A stretch of DNA of 43,574 nt from an uncultured Christensenella sp. (GCA_949287685.1 CASEHF010000016.1:1-43574), one strand, 5' to 3'. Positions 33,856 to 43,451 are shown, counted from the stretch's first letter. Numbers and translations: made by a program. Notes: generated by a model not told the origin, from the sequence alone.

Positions 33856-35613
33856 TTGAATATATTTCGATATCTATCTAAGTGGGACTATGTGGCGATT
33901 GTCATAATAATAGGCTTGCTTGTATTGCAAGTTTGGTTAGATTTATTGCTACCTGAGTACCTCAATGTAATAATCGAAGATGTCTCCACCGTAGGCGACC
34001 TAAACAACATTTTAGTAAACGGCGGCTATATGCTAGCGTGTGCCTTGGGTAGTGGGTTACTAGCAATCCTCACGGGCTTTTTCGCAGCACGGGTGGCTGC
34101 TGGATTTGCTATGCGGCTACGCTCGGGCGTGTTTGATAAGGTCCAAGGGTTTAGTATGGCGGAAATTAATAAATTCAGCACCCCGAGTCTAATCACGCGC
34201 TCGACAAACGACATCACCCAAATCCAAATGGCGGTAGCAATGGGACTACATGTAATCATTCGCGCACCCATTATGGCGATATGGGCTATTACCAAGATTG
34301 TAAACATCAATATGGAGTGGTCACTCGCCACCGCGATTGCGGTAATTGCGATGGTGTTGATGTTCGCTTCGGTAATTTTAATCACTTATCCAAAATTCAA
34401 GCGCTTACAAAAGCAAACTGATGATGTCAACCTAGTTACGCGCGAAAATCTACGCGGCATTCGTGTAGTGCGTGCATACAATGCCGAGGAGTACCAGCAG
34501 AACAAGTTTAACAAGGCAAACGATGCACTGACCAAAACCAACTTATTTGTGAACCGCACAATGTCTGTTATGTTTCCCTTTGTAAATGTCATTATGAGTG
34601 GAGTAGTGCTAGCAATCTACATACTCGCCGCATACATCTTTAACGACACAGCACTAGCGCTCCGCCCGACAGTACTCGGTAATATGATGGAGTTTAGCAG
34701 TTATGCGATTCAGGTCGTAATGTCCTTTATGATGTTAGTCATAATTTTCATTATGCTGCCGCGCGCCATTGCCTCAGTTCGGCGTATCAACGAGGTTTTG
34801 CGCACCAAATCTACCATTACGAACGGTACTGTTACAAAAGGGCTCGATGGCGAGCGTGGCGAGATTGTGTTCGACAAGGTATGCTTTAAGTACCCCGATG
34901 CCGAGGAGCAAGTGTTAGAAAACATTTCGTTTACCGCGCATAGAGGCGACACGGTGGCCTTTATTGGCTCGACTGGCAGCGGTAAAAGTACACTAATTAA
35001 CCTAGTACCGCGCTTTTACGATGTCACGAGCGGCAGTATCAAAATTGATGGAGTCGATGTACGGGACTATGCTCTCGAATCGCTTCACGACAAAATCGGC
35101 TATGTACCGCAAAAGGCAGTGTTGTTTAGCGGCACGGTCAGTAGTAATATCGCCTACGGCGACAAGGGAGGCACTACCCCTACCCTCGATGCTGTAAAAA
35201 CGGCAGTGAAAGTCGCCCAAGCCAGCGACTTTGTCGAGAGCAAGCCCGAAAAGTACGACTACCCAATAGAACAAGGCGGCGCCAACATCTCGGGCGGGCA
35301 GAAGCAGCGACTAGCCATTGCACGCGCCATTGCACGCGACCCTGAAATCTATATTTTCGATGACTCATTCTCGGCACTCGACTACAAAACCGACCGCGTG
35401 CTGCGCACGGAACTGCGCAAGCACACGCGCGATGCGACAGTCTTAATAGTCGCCCAGCGTATCGGTACTATCAAAGATGCCGACCAAATCATTGTATTAG
35501 ATGAGGGTAAAATGGTGGGCAAAGGCACGCATGATGAGTTGCTAAAATCTTGCCCTGTGTACCAGGAAATCGCACTGTCACAACTTTCAAAGGAGGAACT
35601 AGGCTATGAGTAA
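33856..35613 (+). CDS. Heterodimeric ABC exporter, half with degenerate catalytic residues
   Basis: The product has 585 residues: a six-helix membrane domain (residues ~1-320) and an ATPase domain. The start codon is TTG, chosen because AAAGGAGG lies 6-7 bp before it. Walker A GSTGSGKST and signature ISGGQKQR are intact. Walker B reads IFDDSFSALD, with Asp instead of the catalytic Glu, and the switch histidine is replaced (VAQR). These are the usual marks of the degenerate subunit in TM287/288- and BmrCD-type multidrug exporters. The second subunit follows with an 8-bp overlap, so they are made together and pair. The likely role is drug or lipid export. Confidence 0.93.
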   Translation: MNIFRYLSKWDYVAIVIIIGLLVLQVWLDLLLPEYLNVIIEDVSTVGDLNNILVNGGYMLACALGSGLLAILTGFFAARVAAGFAMRLRSGVFDKVQGFSMAEINKFSTPSLITRSTNDITQIQMAVAMGLHVIIRAPIMAIWAITKIVNINMEWSLATAIAVIAMVLMFASVILITYPKFKRLQKQTDDVNLVTRENLRGIRVVRAYNAEEYQQNKFNKANDALTKTNLFVNRTMSVMFPFVNVIMSGVVLAIYILAAYIFNDTALALRPTVLGNMMEFSSYAIQVVMSFMMLVIIFIMLPRAIASVRRINEVLRTKSTITNGTVTKGLDGERGEIVFDKVCFKYPDAEEQVLENISFTAHRGDTVAFIGSTGSGKSTLINLVPRFYDVTSGSIKIDGVDVRDYALESLHDKIGYVPQKAVLFSGTVSSNIAYGDKGGTTPTLDAVKTAVKVAQASDFVESKPEKYDYPIEQGGANISGGQKQRLAIARAIARDPEIYIFDDSFSALDYKTDRVLRTELRKHTRDATVLIVAQRIGTIKDADQIIVLDEGKMVGKGTHDELLKSCPVYQEIALSQLSKEELGYE

Positions 35614-37504
35614 CAAGAGAGGTCCTATGAAAGTGGCAGAAAAGCCAAAAAACTTTAAGTTAGCGATTAAGTCGCTCGCAATTTACTGTAAAAAATATTG
35701 GGTTGTCATAATTCTAGCACTACTGCTAGCAGTAGGCGGCACGGTGCTCACGGTGATTGGACCTGACTATGTGGCGAAAATTACCGATGAGTTGTTTGAG
35801 GCAATCTCACTTGGTCGCGATGTCAATCTCGACCTAATATGGAATGTCGGCATATTTTTGATTATTATATATGTGGTTGGCGCGCTACTCAATGTGATTG
35901 AGGGCTTTATTATGGCGACAGTCACGAACCGCGTTACGCAAAAAATGCGCTACGATATCTCGCGGAAAATCAATCGTTTACCCCTAAGATACCTCGACTC
36001 GCACCCGTACGGCGATGTCCTCAGTCGCGTAACCAACGATGTCGACCTTATCGGGCAAAGCCTAAACAATAGTATCACGACCCTAGTATCCTCAATTGCA
36101 CTATTCCTAGGCTCGGGACTAATGATGTTTGTCACCAACTGGATACTGGCGCTTTCCGCAATCGCCACATCTATTTTGGGCTTTATAATAATTGCGCTAA
36201 TTATGTCGAAATCGCAAAAATATTTTATAGAGCAGCAAACCAGCCTCGGCAACATCAACGGGCAAATCGAGGAGGTCTACTCGGGGCATAATGTCGTAAA
36301 GGCATATAACAACGAGCGCCACACAAAACACACCTTTGATGGTATCAACAAAAAACTATATACCTCCGCGTGGAAAAGCCAGTTTTTATCAGGCACTATG
36401 ATGCCGTTAATGCAATTTATCGGCAATCTCGGGTATGTGGTAGTGTGCGTAGTCGGTGCGGTGTTACTCATCCACGGACACATTACATTTGGCGTAATTT
36501 CGGCATTTATTATCTATGTTCGCCTGTTTTCACAACCCTTGTCACAAATGGCGCAAGCGTTTACGAGTCTACAGAGTACGGGTGCCGCTTCTGAGCGCGT
36601 GTTTGAGTTCTTAGGCGAGCGTGAATTGGCAAACGAAAGTAACAAAACGAAAAAACTCGAAAACATCAAGGGCGCAGTAGAATTCGACCATGTGAAGTTT
36701 GGGTACAACGCAAAAGACTTTATCTACCCCACGGCTCCCGTATTTAAAACGGCGAGCAAGTTCGCAAAGTTTAATAAAATTAGCGGGATTATACCGAGTA
36801 GATGTGCCTACGACCCGCGAAAACTAATAATAAAAGACTTTTCCGTATCAGTGTCCCCAGGGCAAAAAGTAGCCATTGTCGGGCCTACTGGCGCTGGAAA
36901 AACGACACTCGTGAACCTACTGATGCGCTTTTACGAGGTCAACAGTGGCGAGATTCGCATAGACAATGTCCCTACTCATAGCCTTACCCGCGAAAATGTG
37001 CATGAATTATTTTCTATGGTGCTGCAAGACACTTGGATATTCGATGGCACAGTGCGCGAAAATATCGTTTATGATAAAAAGGGAGTTACAGATGTCGAAG
37101 TCGTGGCAGCCGCCAAAGCGTGCGGTATCGACCACTTCATCCGCACTCTCCCCCACGGCTACGACACTGTACTAGATGAAAACACGACCATTTCCGCAGG
37201 GCAGCGGCAACTAATGACCATCGCCCGCGCAATGGTGCAAAACAGCCCTATGCTAATACTCGATGAGGCGACCAGTTCAGTAGACACTCGCACGGAAATT
37301 TTAATACAACAGGCAATGGATAAACTCACCGAGGGGCGCACTTCGTTTGTGATTGCGCACCGCCTCAGCACTATTAAAAACGCCGACATAATTCTCGTTA
37401 TGCGCGAGGGCGATGTGATTGAAAAAGGCACACATGAGGAATTGCTGGCTAAAAACGGTTTTTATGCTACTCTGTATAATAGCCAATTTGAATCAGATGA
37501 ATAA
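35606..37504 (+). CDS. Heterodimeric ABC exporter, half with intact Walker B
   Basis: The product has 632 residues with the same six-helix plus ATPase layout. Walker A GPTGAGKTT, Walker B LILDEATSSVD with the catalytic Glu, and the switch histidine (VIAHR) are intact. The signature reads ISAGQRQ instead of SGGQ. This complements the partner at 33856-35613: together they offer one competent and one degenerate site. A ~35-residue insertion (about residues 365-400) separates the membrane and ATPase parts. The start ATGAGTAA overlaps the first gene by 8 bp and has AAAGGAGG inside it. A terminator follows at 37508-37556. Confidence 0.93.
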   Translation: MSNKRGPMKVAEKPKNFKLAIKSLAIYCKKYWVVIILALLLAVGGTVLTVIGPDYVAKITDELFEAISLGRDVNLDLIWNVGIFLIIIYVVGALLNVIEGFIMATVTNRVTQKMRYDISRKINRLPLRYLDSHPYGDVLSRVTNDVDLIGQSLNNSITTLVSSIALFLGSGLMMFVTNWILALSAIATSILGFIIIALIMSKSQKYFIEQQTSLGNINGQIEEVYSGHNVVKAYNNERHTKHTFDGINKKLYTSAWKSQFLSGTMMPLMQFIGNLGYVVVCVVGAVLLIHGHITFGVISAFIIYVRLFSQPLSQMAQAFTSLQSTGAASERVFEFLGERELANESNKTKKLENIKGAVEFDHVKFGYNAKDFIYPTAPVFKTASKFAKFNKISGIIPSRCAYDPRKLIIKDFSVSVSPGQKVAIVGPTGAGKTTLVNLLMRFYEVNSGEIRIDNVPTHSLTRENVHELFSMVLQDTWIFDGTVRENIVYDKKGVTDVEVVAAAKACGIDHFIRTLPHGYDTVLDENTTISAGQRQLMTIARAMVQNSPMLILDEATSSVDTRTEILIQQAMDKLTEGRTSFVIAHRLSTIKNADIILVMREGDVIEKGTHEELLAKNGFYATLYNSQFESDE

Positions 37505-37507
37505 AGA

Positions 37508-37556
37508 AAACAATTGTCTATTTAGGTAAAATCCCAAGTTAGACAATTGTTTTTTA
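37508..37556 (+). terminator. Terminator of the ABC exporter operon
   Basis: AAACAATTGTCTA (37508-37520) pairs perfectly with TAGACAATTGTTT (37540-37552) and runs into a T-tract. It begins 4 bp after the stop codon. Confidence 0.9.
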
Positions 37557-37660
37557 TTATTTTTAGAAAAAGTTTTGAAAAAATAGTGCAACTTTTGAAG
37601 TTTTATGTTATACTATATTATACACTGTAATCCTACAGCCACGAGTTGCATTATTTACGA

Positions 37661-37737
37661 CTAGATGTAGCGCAGTCTGGTAGCGCACTTGGTTCGGGAC
37701 CAAGGGGTCGCGGGTCCAAATCCCGCCATCTAGACCA
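37661..37737 (+). tRNA. tRNA-Pro(CGG)
   Basis: The cloverleaf is complete: acceptor CTAGATG/CATCTAG, D arm GCGC/GCGC, anticodon arm CTTGG/CCAAG with loop TTCGGGA (anticodon CGG, codon CCG), T arm GCGGG/CCCGC, discriminator A and encoded CCA. Its promoter is not clear. Confidence 0.95.
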
Positions 37738-37750
37738 AGCACTTTTTACA

Positions 37751-37774
37751 TCTCGCCACTTGGCGGGATTTTTT
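37751..37774 (+). terminator. tRNA-Pro terminator
   Basis: TCTCGCCA (37751-37758) pairs with TGGCGGGA (37761-37768), followed by six T bases, 14 bp after the tRNA. Confidence 0.85.
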
Positions 37775-37843
37775 ATTAATTTTCTATAAACTGCTATTTG
37801 TCGCTATTTTTTTAAATTTAGTTATTAATAATAGCCAAATCTA

Positions 37844-40800
37844 TTAGAATTCATCGCCGAATGGGTTGTCCTTGTTGCGGCGCTCCTCACTCTTACGAAT
37901 TTGCTCGAGTTTGTCCTTGCTATCCTTGGTCTGGAAGCGCTTGTTACCGACTGCCAAGTCTTTCTTTCGGTTGCGCAGCAATATGAACACAAACAGTATC
38001 ACCACAACCACTGCGATAATAATCAACGAAATCATTAGACCCATATTAGTATTGACTGGAGCGGGCGCATCGCTGTTTTCCTGCCAACGAGCGACCAAAA
38101 CCGTATCCTCATCCAAAATCCTACTAAAATCGAAGTCGGCATAGGTCACATTACCCTCCTCATCGACACCAGTCACTACCGACCACCCGACAAAGTCGAA
38201 CCCTGGCAAATCAAAGTCCGCATCGAGTGTGGGTGCCGATACACTCTCACCCTCGAAAATAGTCACGACCTTGTACGCCTCTGTGGAGGAGTAGAGTTTC
38301 TTAAATGTCACGACAATTTGATGCCCCATAACCGCATACAAACTCAGCCCACCAATCGGCACGCGCACCTCGGCGCTAAGTTCCTCGCCATCCTGCTCTA
38401 GACTCCAGTACTTAAAGCCATAGCCCTCGAGCCCGATTACCTCGAGTTCGCCAGCAGCCTGTAGTTTTTCAACCTCAGATTTTAGCGGCATATCGTACTC
38501 GATTTGCTTTGTGATAGTAATTTGGTCATTTTCGAAATGCCCGTTCATCGCGTAGAATGTAATAGTATACGACTCGCGGTCCCACAATATATAGAGGTTT
38601 AAGTTCGATGCAGGCATTGTGTAGGTATTACCAATTGTCTGTCCGCCACCGCTTAGGCTACTTGCGGTCGACCACACAGCATCACCATCGCTATCGGTGT
38701 GAATCTTGTACCCAAGCCTACTCGGCAACTCGGCATTTGATAATCTATCTAAAATGTCCAGCACGACCGACTTATACGGCACATTACTAATCGTAAATGT
38801 CGATTGTGTCATACCATCAATTGTAAAGTTTCCGCCATCTGCATTTAGGGTGATTGTGAAATTGCGTGGCTTCCAAGTGACATAGATGTATGTCGTGTCG
38901 CTAATGCGTGTATTTTCGCGGTCGAATAGTGTAGCCAAATTAGAATCAGCGTAGTACTGGTCGACCTCGTATCCCCCGACATCGGCGGGAATGTAATATA
39001 CTAAACTCGGGTATGCGGAAATTGTCGTGTCAAAGGACACCATTTGCACATCCAAAGTGTGCTCTACGCCGCTAGTATCAAAACTTACATAATGCACCTC
39101 TTGGTATAACCCTGTCCACTGCGCATAGAGAGCAATTTCGCCTAGTTGTCCATTTGGTGCACGGAATTGATTGTGGTCAAATGTGTAGATACTCACAGAA
39201 TTTGGACCAGTCCACCTAGTACCACCCGACTCCATACTGTACCAGCCTTTAAACGCTAGTTGTGTACTGTCGTATACAAGTTGATTCATATATTCGCTTA
39301 GGTCAAAAATTTTCCCGAAAGTTAGCGTGATTGTGAGTGGCTCACCCGCGAGTTTTCCCTCGAACTTCATATCAGTCCCGCGGTCACTACCTGGGTAAAG
39401 TTTTACATTCGTGAATGTCTTTGCCTCACGAATCCCCACAACATACACAACCCCCTCTGGGTATGCTGTGTTGATGTTTATTCTCGAACTAGAGGGGTTC
39501 TCACTACTATCAATTGGCTCAGTAGGCATTGTGCTAAAACACCACCAACCATTGTAGTAATAGCCGATTATGTCGCTATCTTGAATCATAGCCAGTTGCG
39601 CGGTAGCATTTGGCTTTAAGTCATATGTAACGCTACGCAATAGATTGTATTGAGTAATTTCACTCTCAGGCAACTCACTAAACTCGCCCGTTTCGTAGTC
39701 TTGCATAACATAGACTAAATTATATGTTTGCTCAGACCATTGTAGGTAAATAGTGATACTTGCATTAATTGGGTTATTAAAACTCCACGGACTTAACTGT
39801 GTTTGTATGTCGCTAGATGTGTAATACCACTCGCCATCAAAGCCCGCAGGAGTCGTGTACTCATCCTCGCTAGGCTCTGCAATATAGTGTCCGCTAACTA
39901 TATACTGAGTCTCGCCAATAGGCTCCTGCATATGGTCTTTCGCATTTGAATTCGTATTCCACCACGGCCTATTGTTTATAATATTCACGCTATAAATCGT
40001 TTCCTCGGGGTACGACATTTGCCCAGTCACGGGCTTTGTGTTAGCATCACTCGCATAGACATTTAAGTTGTTATTTTCACCCGCCTTGAACGCTCTCAAA
40101 ATCGGGTAGAAATACCTATTGTTGTTCTCCTCCTCTTCCGCAAAATACCAGTAACTATTTGAGCCATTGTCGTAGAAAGGAGCAAACGCTGTTTCCGCTA
40201 ACGAAGATACTGAGGGCAGGGTCATATCGTAACTATCATACTTCGATGAAGCATAGAGAGAAGTCATATTTCCAACAGGAGTGAGTCCGTTGTCGTAGTT
40301 CCCTAGCACACTATCCTCTACATAGTTTGCGATACTGCTCGAGTATCCGGAGTTATTTAAATCTGTATTAGTGCCAGTCGATGATGAGGATATATACCCC
40401 ACCAGTCCGCCGACACCCATTTTAGCAGCGCCCGGCACAGTATCTACATCACCAATCGAGAATACAAAGTCGAAGTCGCCCGCACTCGAATATCCTACAA
40501 AGCCACCTACAGCCACCTCGCCCACTACATCGCCGTAATTTGCGCAGTTTTGTATGATTGTGCCAATCGAGCCTTGAGTCATTCCAGCAAAGCCGCCGAC
40601 TCTAGCGCCCGAACCAATTGGGCCTGCGTTGAAGCAGTGTTCAAATGTACCATCGTTGTCGCAGCCGACCACACCACCGACAAAGGCGGTAGTCACACCC
40701 ACCGACTCAGTATTCGCACCATAAACACCGCCAGTGTTGTATGCGCCATTCACACGGCCAAAGTTGTACCCTACTATTCCACCCGCATAAGTAACACCGC

Positions 40801-42394
40801 GAATCTGTCCCGAGTTTTTGATTGCACCCACGGCTACATTACTCGTGTCAAAGGCAGTAATGTTGTATCTACCTTGTTGTGCTTGATAGTTAGTACCAGC
40901 GATTCCGCCAGCGTAGTTCGCATCAATATTTACGATATTTCCTTCATTTTGACACGCGATAATTACACCATAACCATTGCCAAGCCCCGAACTTACGCCA
41001 GTGTCTTGCCCCGCATCATTTACGCCCGCGATACCACCTACCGAGTTTGCCTTGTATCCAGTACCGCCATCACTCTCGATATTTCCGCGGTTTAGGCACT
41101 CACGCACAGTACCACCGTTTACTGCGACAATACCGCCCATATACATCACGCCATCCTCCGTAGTGCTAGTGCATTTTACCAAAGTCGTGTTAGTGACATT
41201 GCGAATCACCCCGCTCGAACGGTTTAAGCCCACAATACCCCCAATACTTCCGCGGCAGGTTTGGAAAGATTCAGCCACATTTTGTGAAGCAATATTAGGG
41301 AAAATAGTGCTAAAATTCTCAGCATAAATGCTACCTGAGTTAATACCCACGAGTCCGCCGAGCATAGTTTCCTCGAGGGCGTTTGAAAATGTCGCCGCAC
41401 TAGGGATATTCGGCATTGTTTGGATTACGCCCGCGTTGTAACAGTCAATCACTGTCCCGGCGTTTGTTCCAGCGATTCCACCGATTACCCCAATATACGA
41501 CTGCAATTCACCGCCTGTGCGGTATGATTCGAGTATGCTACCACGGTTCTCACCAACTAGCCCGCCTAATACTATGCGGTACGAATTCGAATTATAAATC
41601 TCCGAATATAGGCTCGTGTTCATTTCGTTTGTGCGGTTTGTATTCGAGGTGCGCAATGTCGCATCAGCCCCGAGCAGCCCAACTAGGCCACCCGATACAA
41701 AGTCCGCCTCCATTGCACCGCCACTCGAATAGTGGTGGATGTACGCGCCCGCATTGTCGTTGTCGCCATAGTTTTTGTTTATGGTTATATTACTGAGATT
41801 ACTGCCGTTAAAGTATCCAGCGACTACCCCAGCGTACTTTGTGTGTTGTGTCACCTCGAGTGTCGGACTCTCAAAATGCAAATCTCTCACATAGTTACTG
41901 TTGTTACCCATGTTCTCAACATAGCCAAACAGCCCGACATACTCCCTAAAATCACGCGTAGCGCTCGAATTCAGCTGCTCCGTGTTTATGTACATATTTT
42001 TTATGCTAAAAGTAGTGTTGCTCGTGAGTGACCCACGGAAAGGATGCTCCGCGTTCCCAATCGGCACCCAGTAGTGCCCCATTAGATCAATATTGCTATA
42101 AATTTGGAAATACACTCCCGCGTAATCAGTCCCGTTATTTACATTGAGAGCAAGTTGCGCGAGTTTCCCTGGCGTGTTGATTATATATGGATTGTCAGAT
42201 GTCCCCGCAGATGCAGAAGACTCCGCCCACGCCTCAGCGTAGTTTGTCCATAAGCCGCTATATAGGCTCGCATCTAGTGCGCTAGTAAACCTATTTGTAC
42301 TGGTTCGCGGTGAAAAATCCGCAAATAATACGCAAAAAAAGAGCGCCAGTATCACGCCAAAAGAACAAGTAAAAATCGTTTGAGATTTAGTCAT
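37844..42394 (-). CDS. Giant surface protein with GLUG-type and InlB B-type repeats
   Basis: The product has 1516 residues. An N-terminal hydrophobic signal (about residues 7-28) and a single C-terminal helix (LIIIAVVVVILFVFILL) followed by a basic tail suggest a sortase-independent membrane anchor; no LPXTG is present. Residues ~50-750 contain many G-G-L/I-V/A-G-x-N-x-G-x-I units, the GLUG pattern that builds solenoid-like adhesins. Residues ~800-1430 contain InlB B-type repeats (G-Y-x-x-x-x-W, Y-A-x-W endings). This architecture is common in gut Bacillota surface adhesins. The function is inferred. It is the gene closest to the DnaA-box cluster. Confidence 0.9.
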   Translation of the reverse strand: MTKSQTIFTCSFGVILALFFCVLFADFSPRTSTNRFTSALDASLYSGLWTNYAEAWAESSASAGTSDNPYIINTPGKLAQLALNVNNGTDYAGVYFQIYSNIDLMGHYWVPIGNAEHPFRGSLTSNTTFSIKNMYINTEQLNSSATRDFREYVGLFGYVENMGNNSNYVRDLHFESPTLEVTQHTKYAGVVAGYFNGSNLSNITINKNYGDNDNAGAYIHHYSSGGAMEADFVSGGLVGLLGADATLRTSNTNRTNEMNTSLYSEIYNSNSYRIVLGGLVGENRGSILESYRTGGELQSYIGVIGGIAGTNAGTVIDCYNAGVIQTMPNIPSAATFSNALEETMLGGLVGINSGSIYAENFSTIFPNIASQNVAESFQTCRGSIGGIVGLNRSSGVIRNVTNTTLVKCTSTTEDGVMYMGGIVAVNGGTVRECLNRGNIESDGGTGYKANSVGGIAGVNDAGQDTGVSSGLGNGYGVIIACQNEGNIVNIDANYAGGIAGTNYQAQQGRYNITAFDTSNVAVGAIKNSGQIRGVTYAGGIVGYNFGRVNGAYNTGGVYGANTESVGVTTAFVGGVVGCDNDGTFEHCFNAGPIGSGARVGGFAGMTQGSIGTIIQNCANYGDVVGEVAVGGFVGYSSAGDFDFVFSIGDVDTVPGAAKMGVGGLVGYISSSSTGTNTDLNNSGYSSSIANYVEDSVLGNYDNGLTPVGNMTSLYASSKYDSYDMTLPSVSSLAETAFAPFYDNGSNSYWYFAEEEENNNRYFYPILRAFKAGENNNLNVYASDANTKPVTGQMSYPEETIYSVNIINNRPWWNTNSNAKDHMQEPIGETQYIVSGHYIAEPSEDEYTTPAGFDGEWYYTSSDIQTQLSPWSFNNPINASITIYLQWSEQTYNLVYVMQDYETGEFSELPESEITQYNLLRSVTYDLKPNATAQLAMIQDSDIIGYYYNGWWCFSTMPTEPIDSSENPSSSRININTAYPEGVVYVVGIREAKTFTNVKLYPGSDRGTDMKFEGKLAGEPLTITLTFGKIFDLSEYMNQLVYDSTQLAFKGWYSMESGGTRWTGPNSVSIYTFDHNQFRAPNGQLGEIALYAQWTGLYQEVHYVSFDTSGVEHTLDVQMVSFDTTISAYPSLVYYIPADVGGYEVDQYYADSNLATLFDRENTRISDTTYIYVTWKPRNFTITLNADGGNFTIDGMTQSTFTISNVPYKSVVLDILDRLSNAELPSRLGYKIHTDSDGDAVWSTASSLSGGGQTIGNTYTMPASNLNLYILWDRESYTITFYAMNGHFENDQITITKQIEYDMPLKSEVEKLQAAGELEVIGLEGYGFKYWSLEQDGEELSAEVRVPIGGLSLYAVMGHQIVVTFKKLYSSTEAYKVVTIFEGESVSAPTLDADFDLPGFDFVGWSVVTGVDEEGNVTYADFDFSRILDEDTVLVARWQENSDAPAPVNTNMGLMISLIIIAVVVVILFVFILLRNRKKDLAVGNKRFQTKDSKDKLEQIRKSEERRNKDNPFGDEF

Positions 42395-42487
42395 TTTTAT
42401 ACCTCTATTTTTATTATATCTAAATGCCCAAAAAATATTTTATAAATATAAATTATTTTATCATATATATTATGATATCTCCAAACA

Positions 42488-42541
42488 TTTCGAGGCATTT
42501 TTCGAGAATTTTCGCGTATTTTTTCCCATTTTTTAGTATTT
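42488..42541 (+). other. Helically phased T-tracts upstream of the giant surface gene
   Basis: T-tracts centre near 42489, 42500, 42510, 42521, 42531 and 42540, spaced 8.5-11 bp. They are in the gene-free stretch between the surface protein and the DnaA-box cluster. Confidence 0.65.
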
Positions 42542-42759
42542 ACTATAAATTAAATTTTCGTTTTTTTAAAGTATCACTATTCCACCTACTTCTTGCTTGT
42601 CTAAAAAATCTTGCTCTCTCCACATATAACCGCACATTTTTATACCAAACTTGTTTTTTTGTTATAAATTTATAAATTAAATGTGTTGCAATATTGTATC
42701 AAAACATACAAAATAAAAGCGGTTATGTTTCGATTTTACATTATTTATATTCATTAAAT

Positions 42760-42873
42760 TGTGGAAAAGTGGATAAGTATGTGGAAAAGTTGTGTAAAAC
42801 CCAATTTTTTATCCACAAAAACATATGTTCTTGAAATTTTTAGACACTTTTTTGAAAAGTGTAATGTGGATAA
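42760..42873. other. DnaA-box cluster, candidate replication origin
   Basis: Two perfect DnaA boxes lie at 42809-42817 (TTATCCACA) and 42865-42873 (TGTGGATAA, minus orientation). One-mismatch boxes are at 42760-42768, 42768-42776 and 42780-42788, with a two-mismatch box at 42791-42799. The flanks are AT-rich. No dnaA or dnaN is in the window. Most genes to the left point away from it, as expected if a fork leaves here leftwards. Confidence 0.6.
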
Positions 42874-42926
42874 CTTTCAAAAAGTCGATAAATAAAGGAC
42901 TTAAAACTAACCTAAACATATGTTCC
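42819..42926. promoter_or_regulatory. Two LexA-box-like palindromes
   Basis: AACATATGTTC occurs near 42820-42830 and 42916-42926. It differs from the Bacillota LexA box core GAACNNNNGTTC by one base in its left half. No gene begins nearby, so they may be coincidental or belong to a gene beyond the window. Confidence 0.3.
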
Positions 42927-42989
42927 TACAAAAATTCTTGTACCCGAAAATAAACAAAAATTTTCAAAAGTACAAAACCTCGCAGCGTG

Positions 42990-43451
42990 TAAATGTTATA
43001 AAAGCGGTATGTAGGCGGGGTGTAGATGGCGCATAGGCACACAGCCAATAAGTGTAGTGAGCCGTGTCTATGCCAGCGCCAACAATAAAGGGTCATCCTG
43101 AGCCTCGACCCGCAGTGCGAGGGCGCACATGTAATAAGAGGGCGCAAAGTCGTACTAACAATAAAATACTATAAAATTACACCAACAATAAAATAGCACA
43201 AAGCCGTACCCGCGATACATTTCATTTACTGGTCATCCTGAGTGTCGACCCGCAGCGCCTTTAGACGAAGGATCTATTCCTCTTAAAACTCCTTGGGTTA
43301 CAACTAAAAAAAATAAGCGGATGGTACTTGGCTGGCGCGAGAGTATGCTTTTCTAATTGTAGTGGTCATCCACGCGCCAGACTTCCCGCGAGCGGGAAGG
43401 CATCCTGAGCCTCGACCCGCAGCGCTCTTTGACGAAGGATCCATTCCGCTT
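42990..43451. repeat. Intergenic repeat cluster 5
   Basis: No gene is seen between 42395 and 43574. The cluster has degraded GTGCG-type hairpin units, partial GTCATCCTGAG units at 43092-43120, a full one at 43232-43275, and double-hairpin copy D at 43315-43451. The last ~120 bp are AT-rich without a recognised feature. Confidence 0.75.
43315..43451 (+). repeat. Double-hairpin repeat element, copy D
   Basis: The ends are AAGCGG (43315-43320) and CCGCTT (43446-43451). The long stem CTGGCGCG (43332-43339)/CGCGCCAG (43373-43380) encloses 33 nt, and the compact hairpin is CTTCCCGC (43382-43389)/GCGGGAAG (43392-43399). It pairs like copy A in the long stem and like copy C in the compact one. Confidence 0.8.

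Noticed and set aside
37844..42394. Sortase-anchored protein
   Set aside because: The C-terminal helix and basic tail are present but no LPXTG-like motif precedes them.
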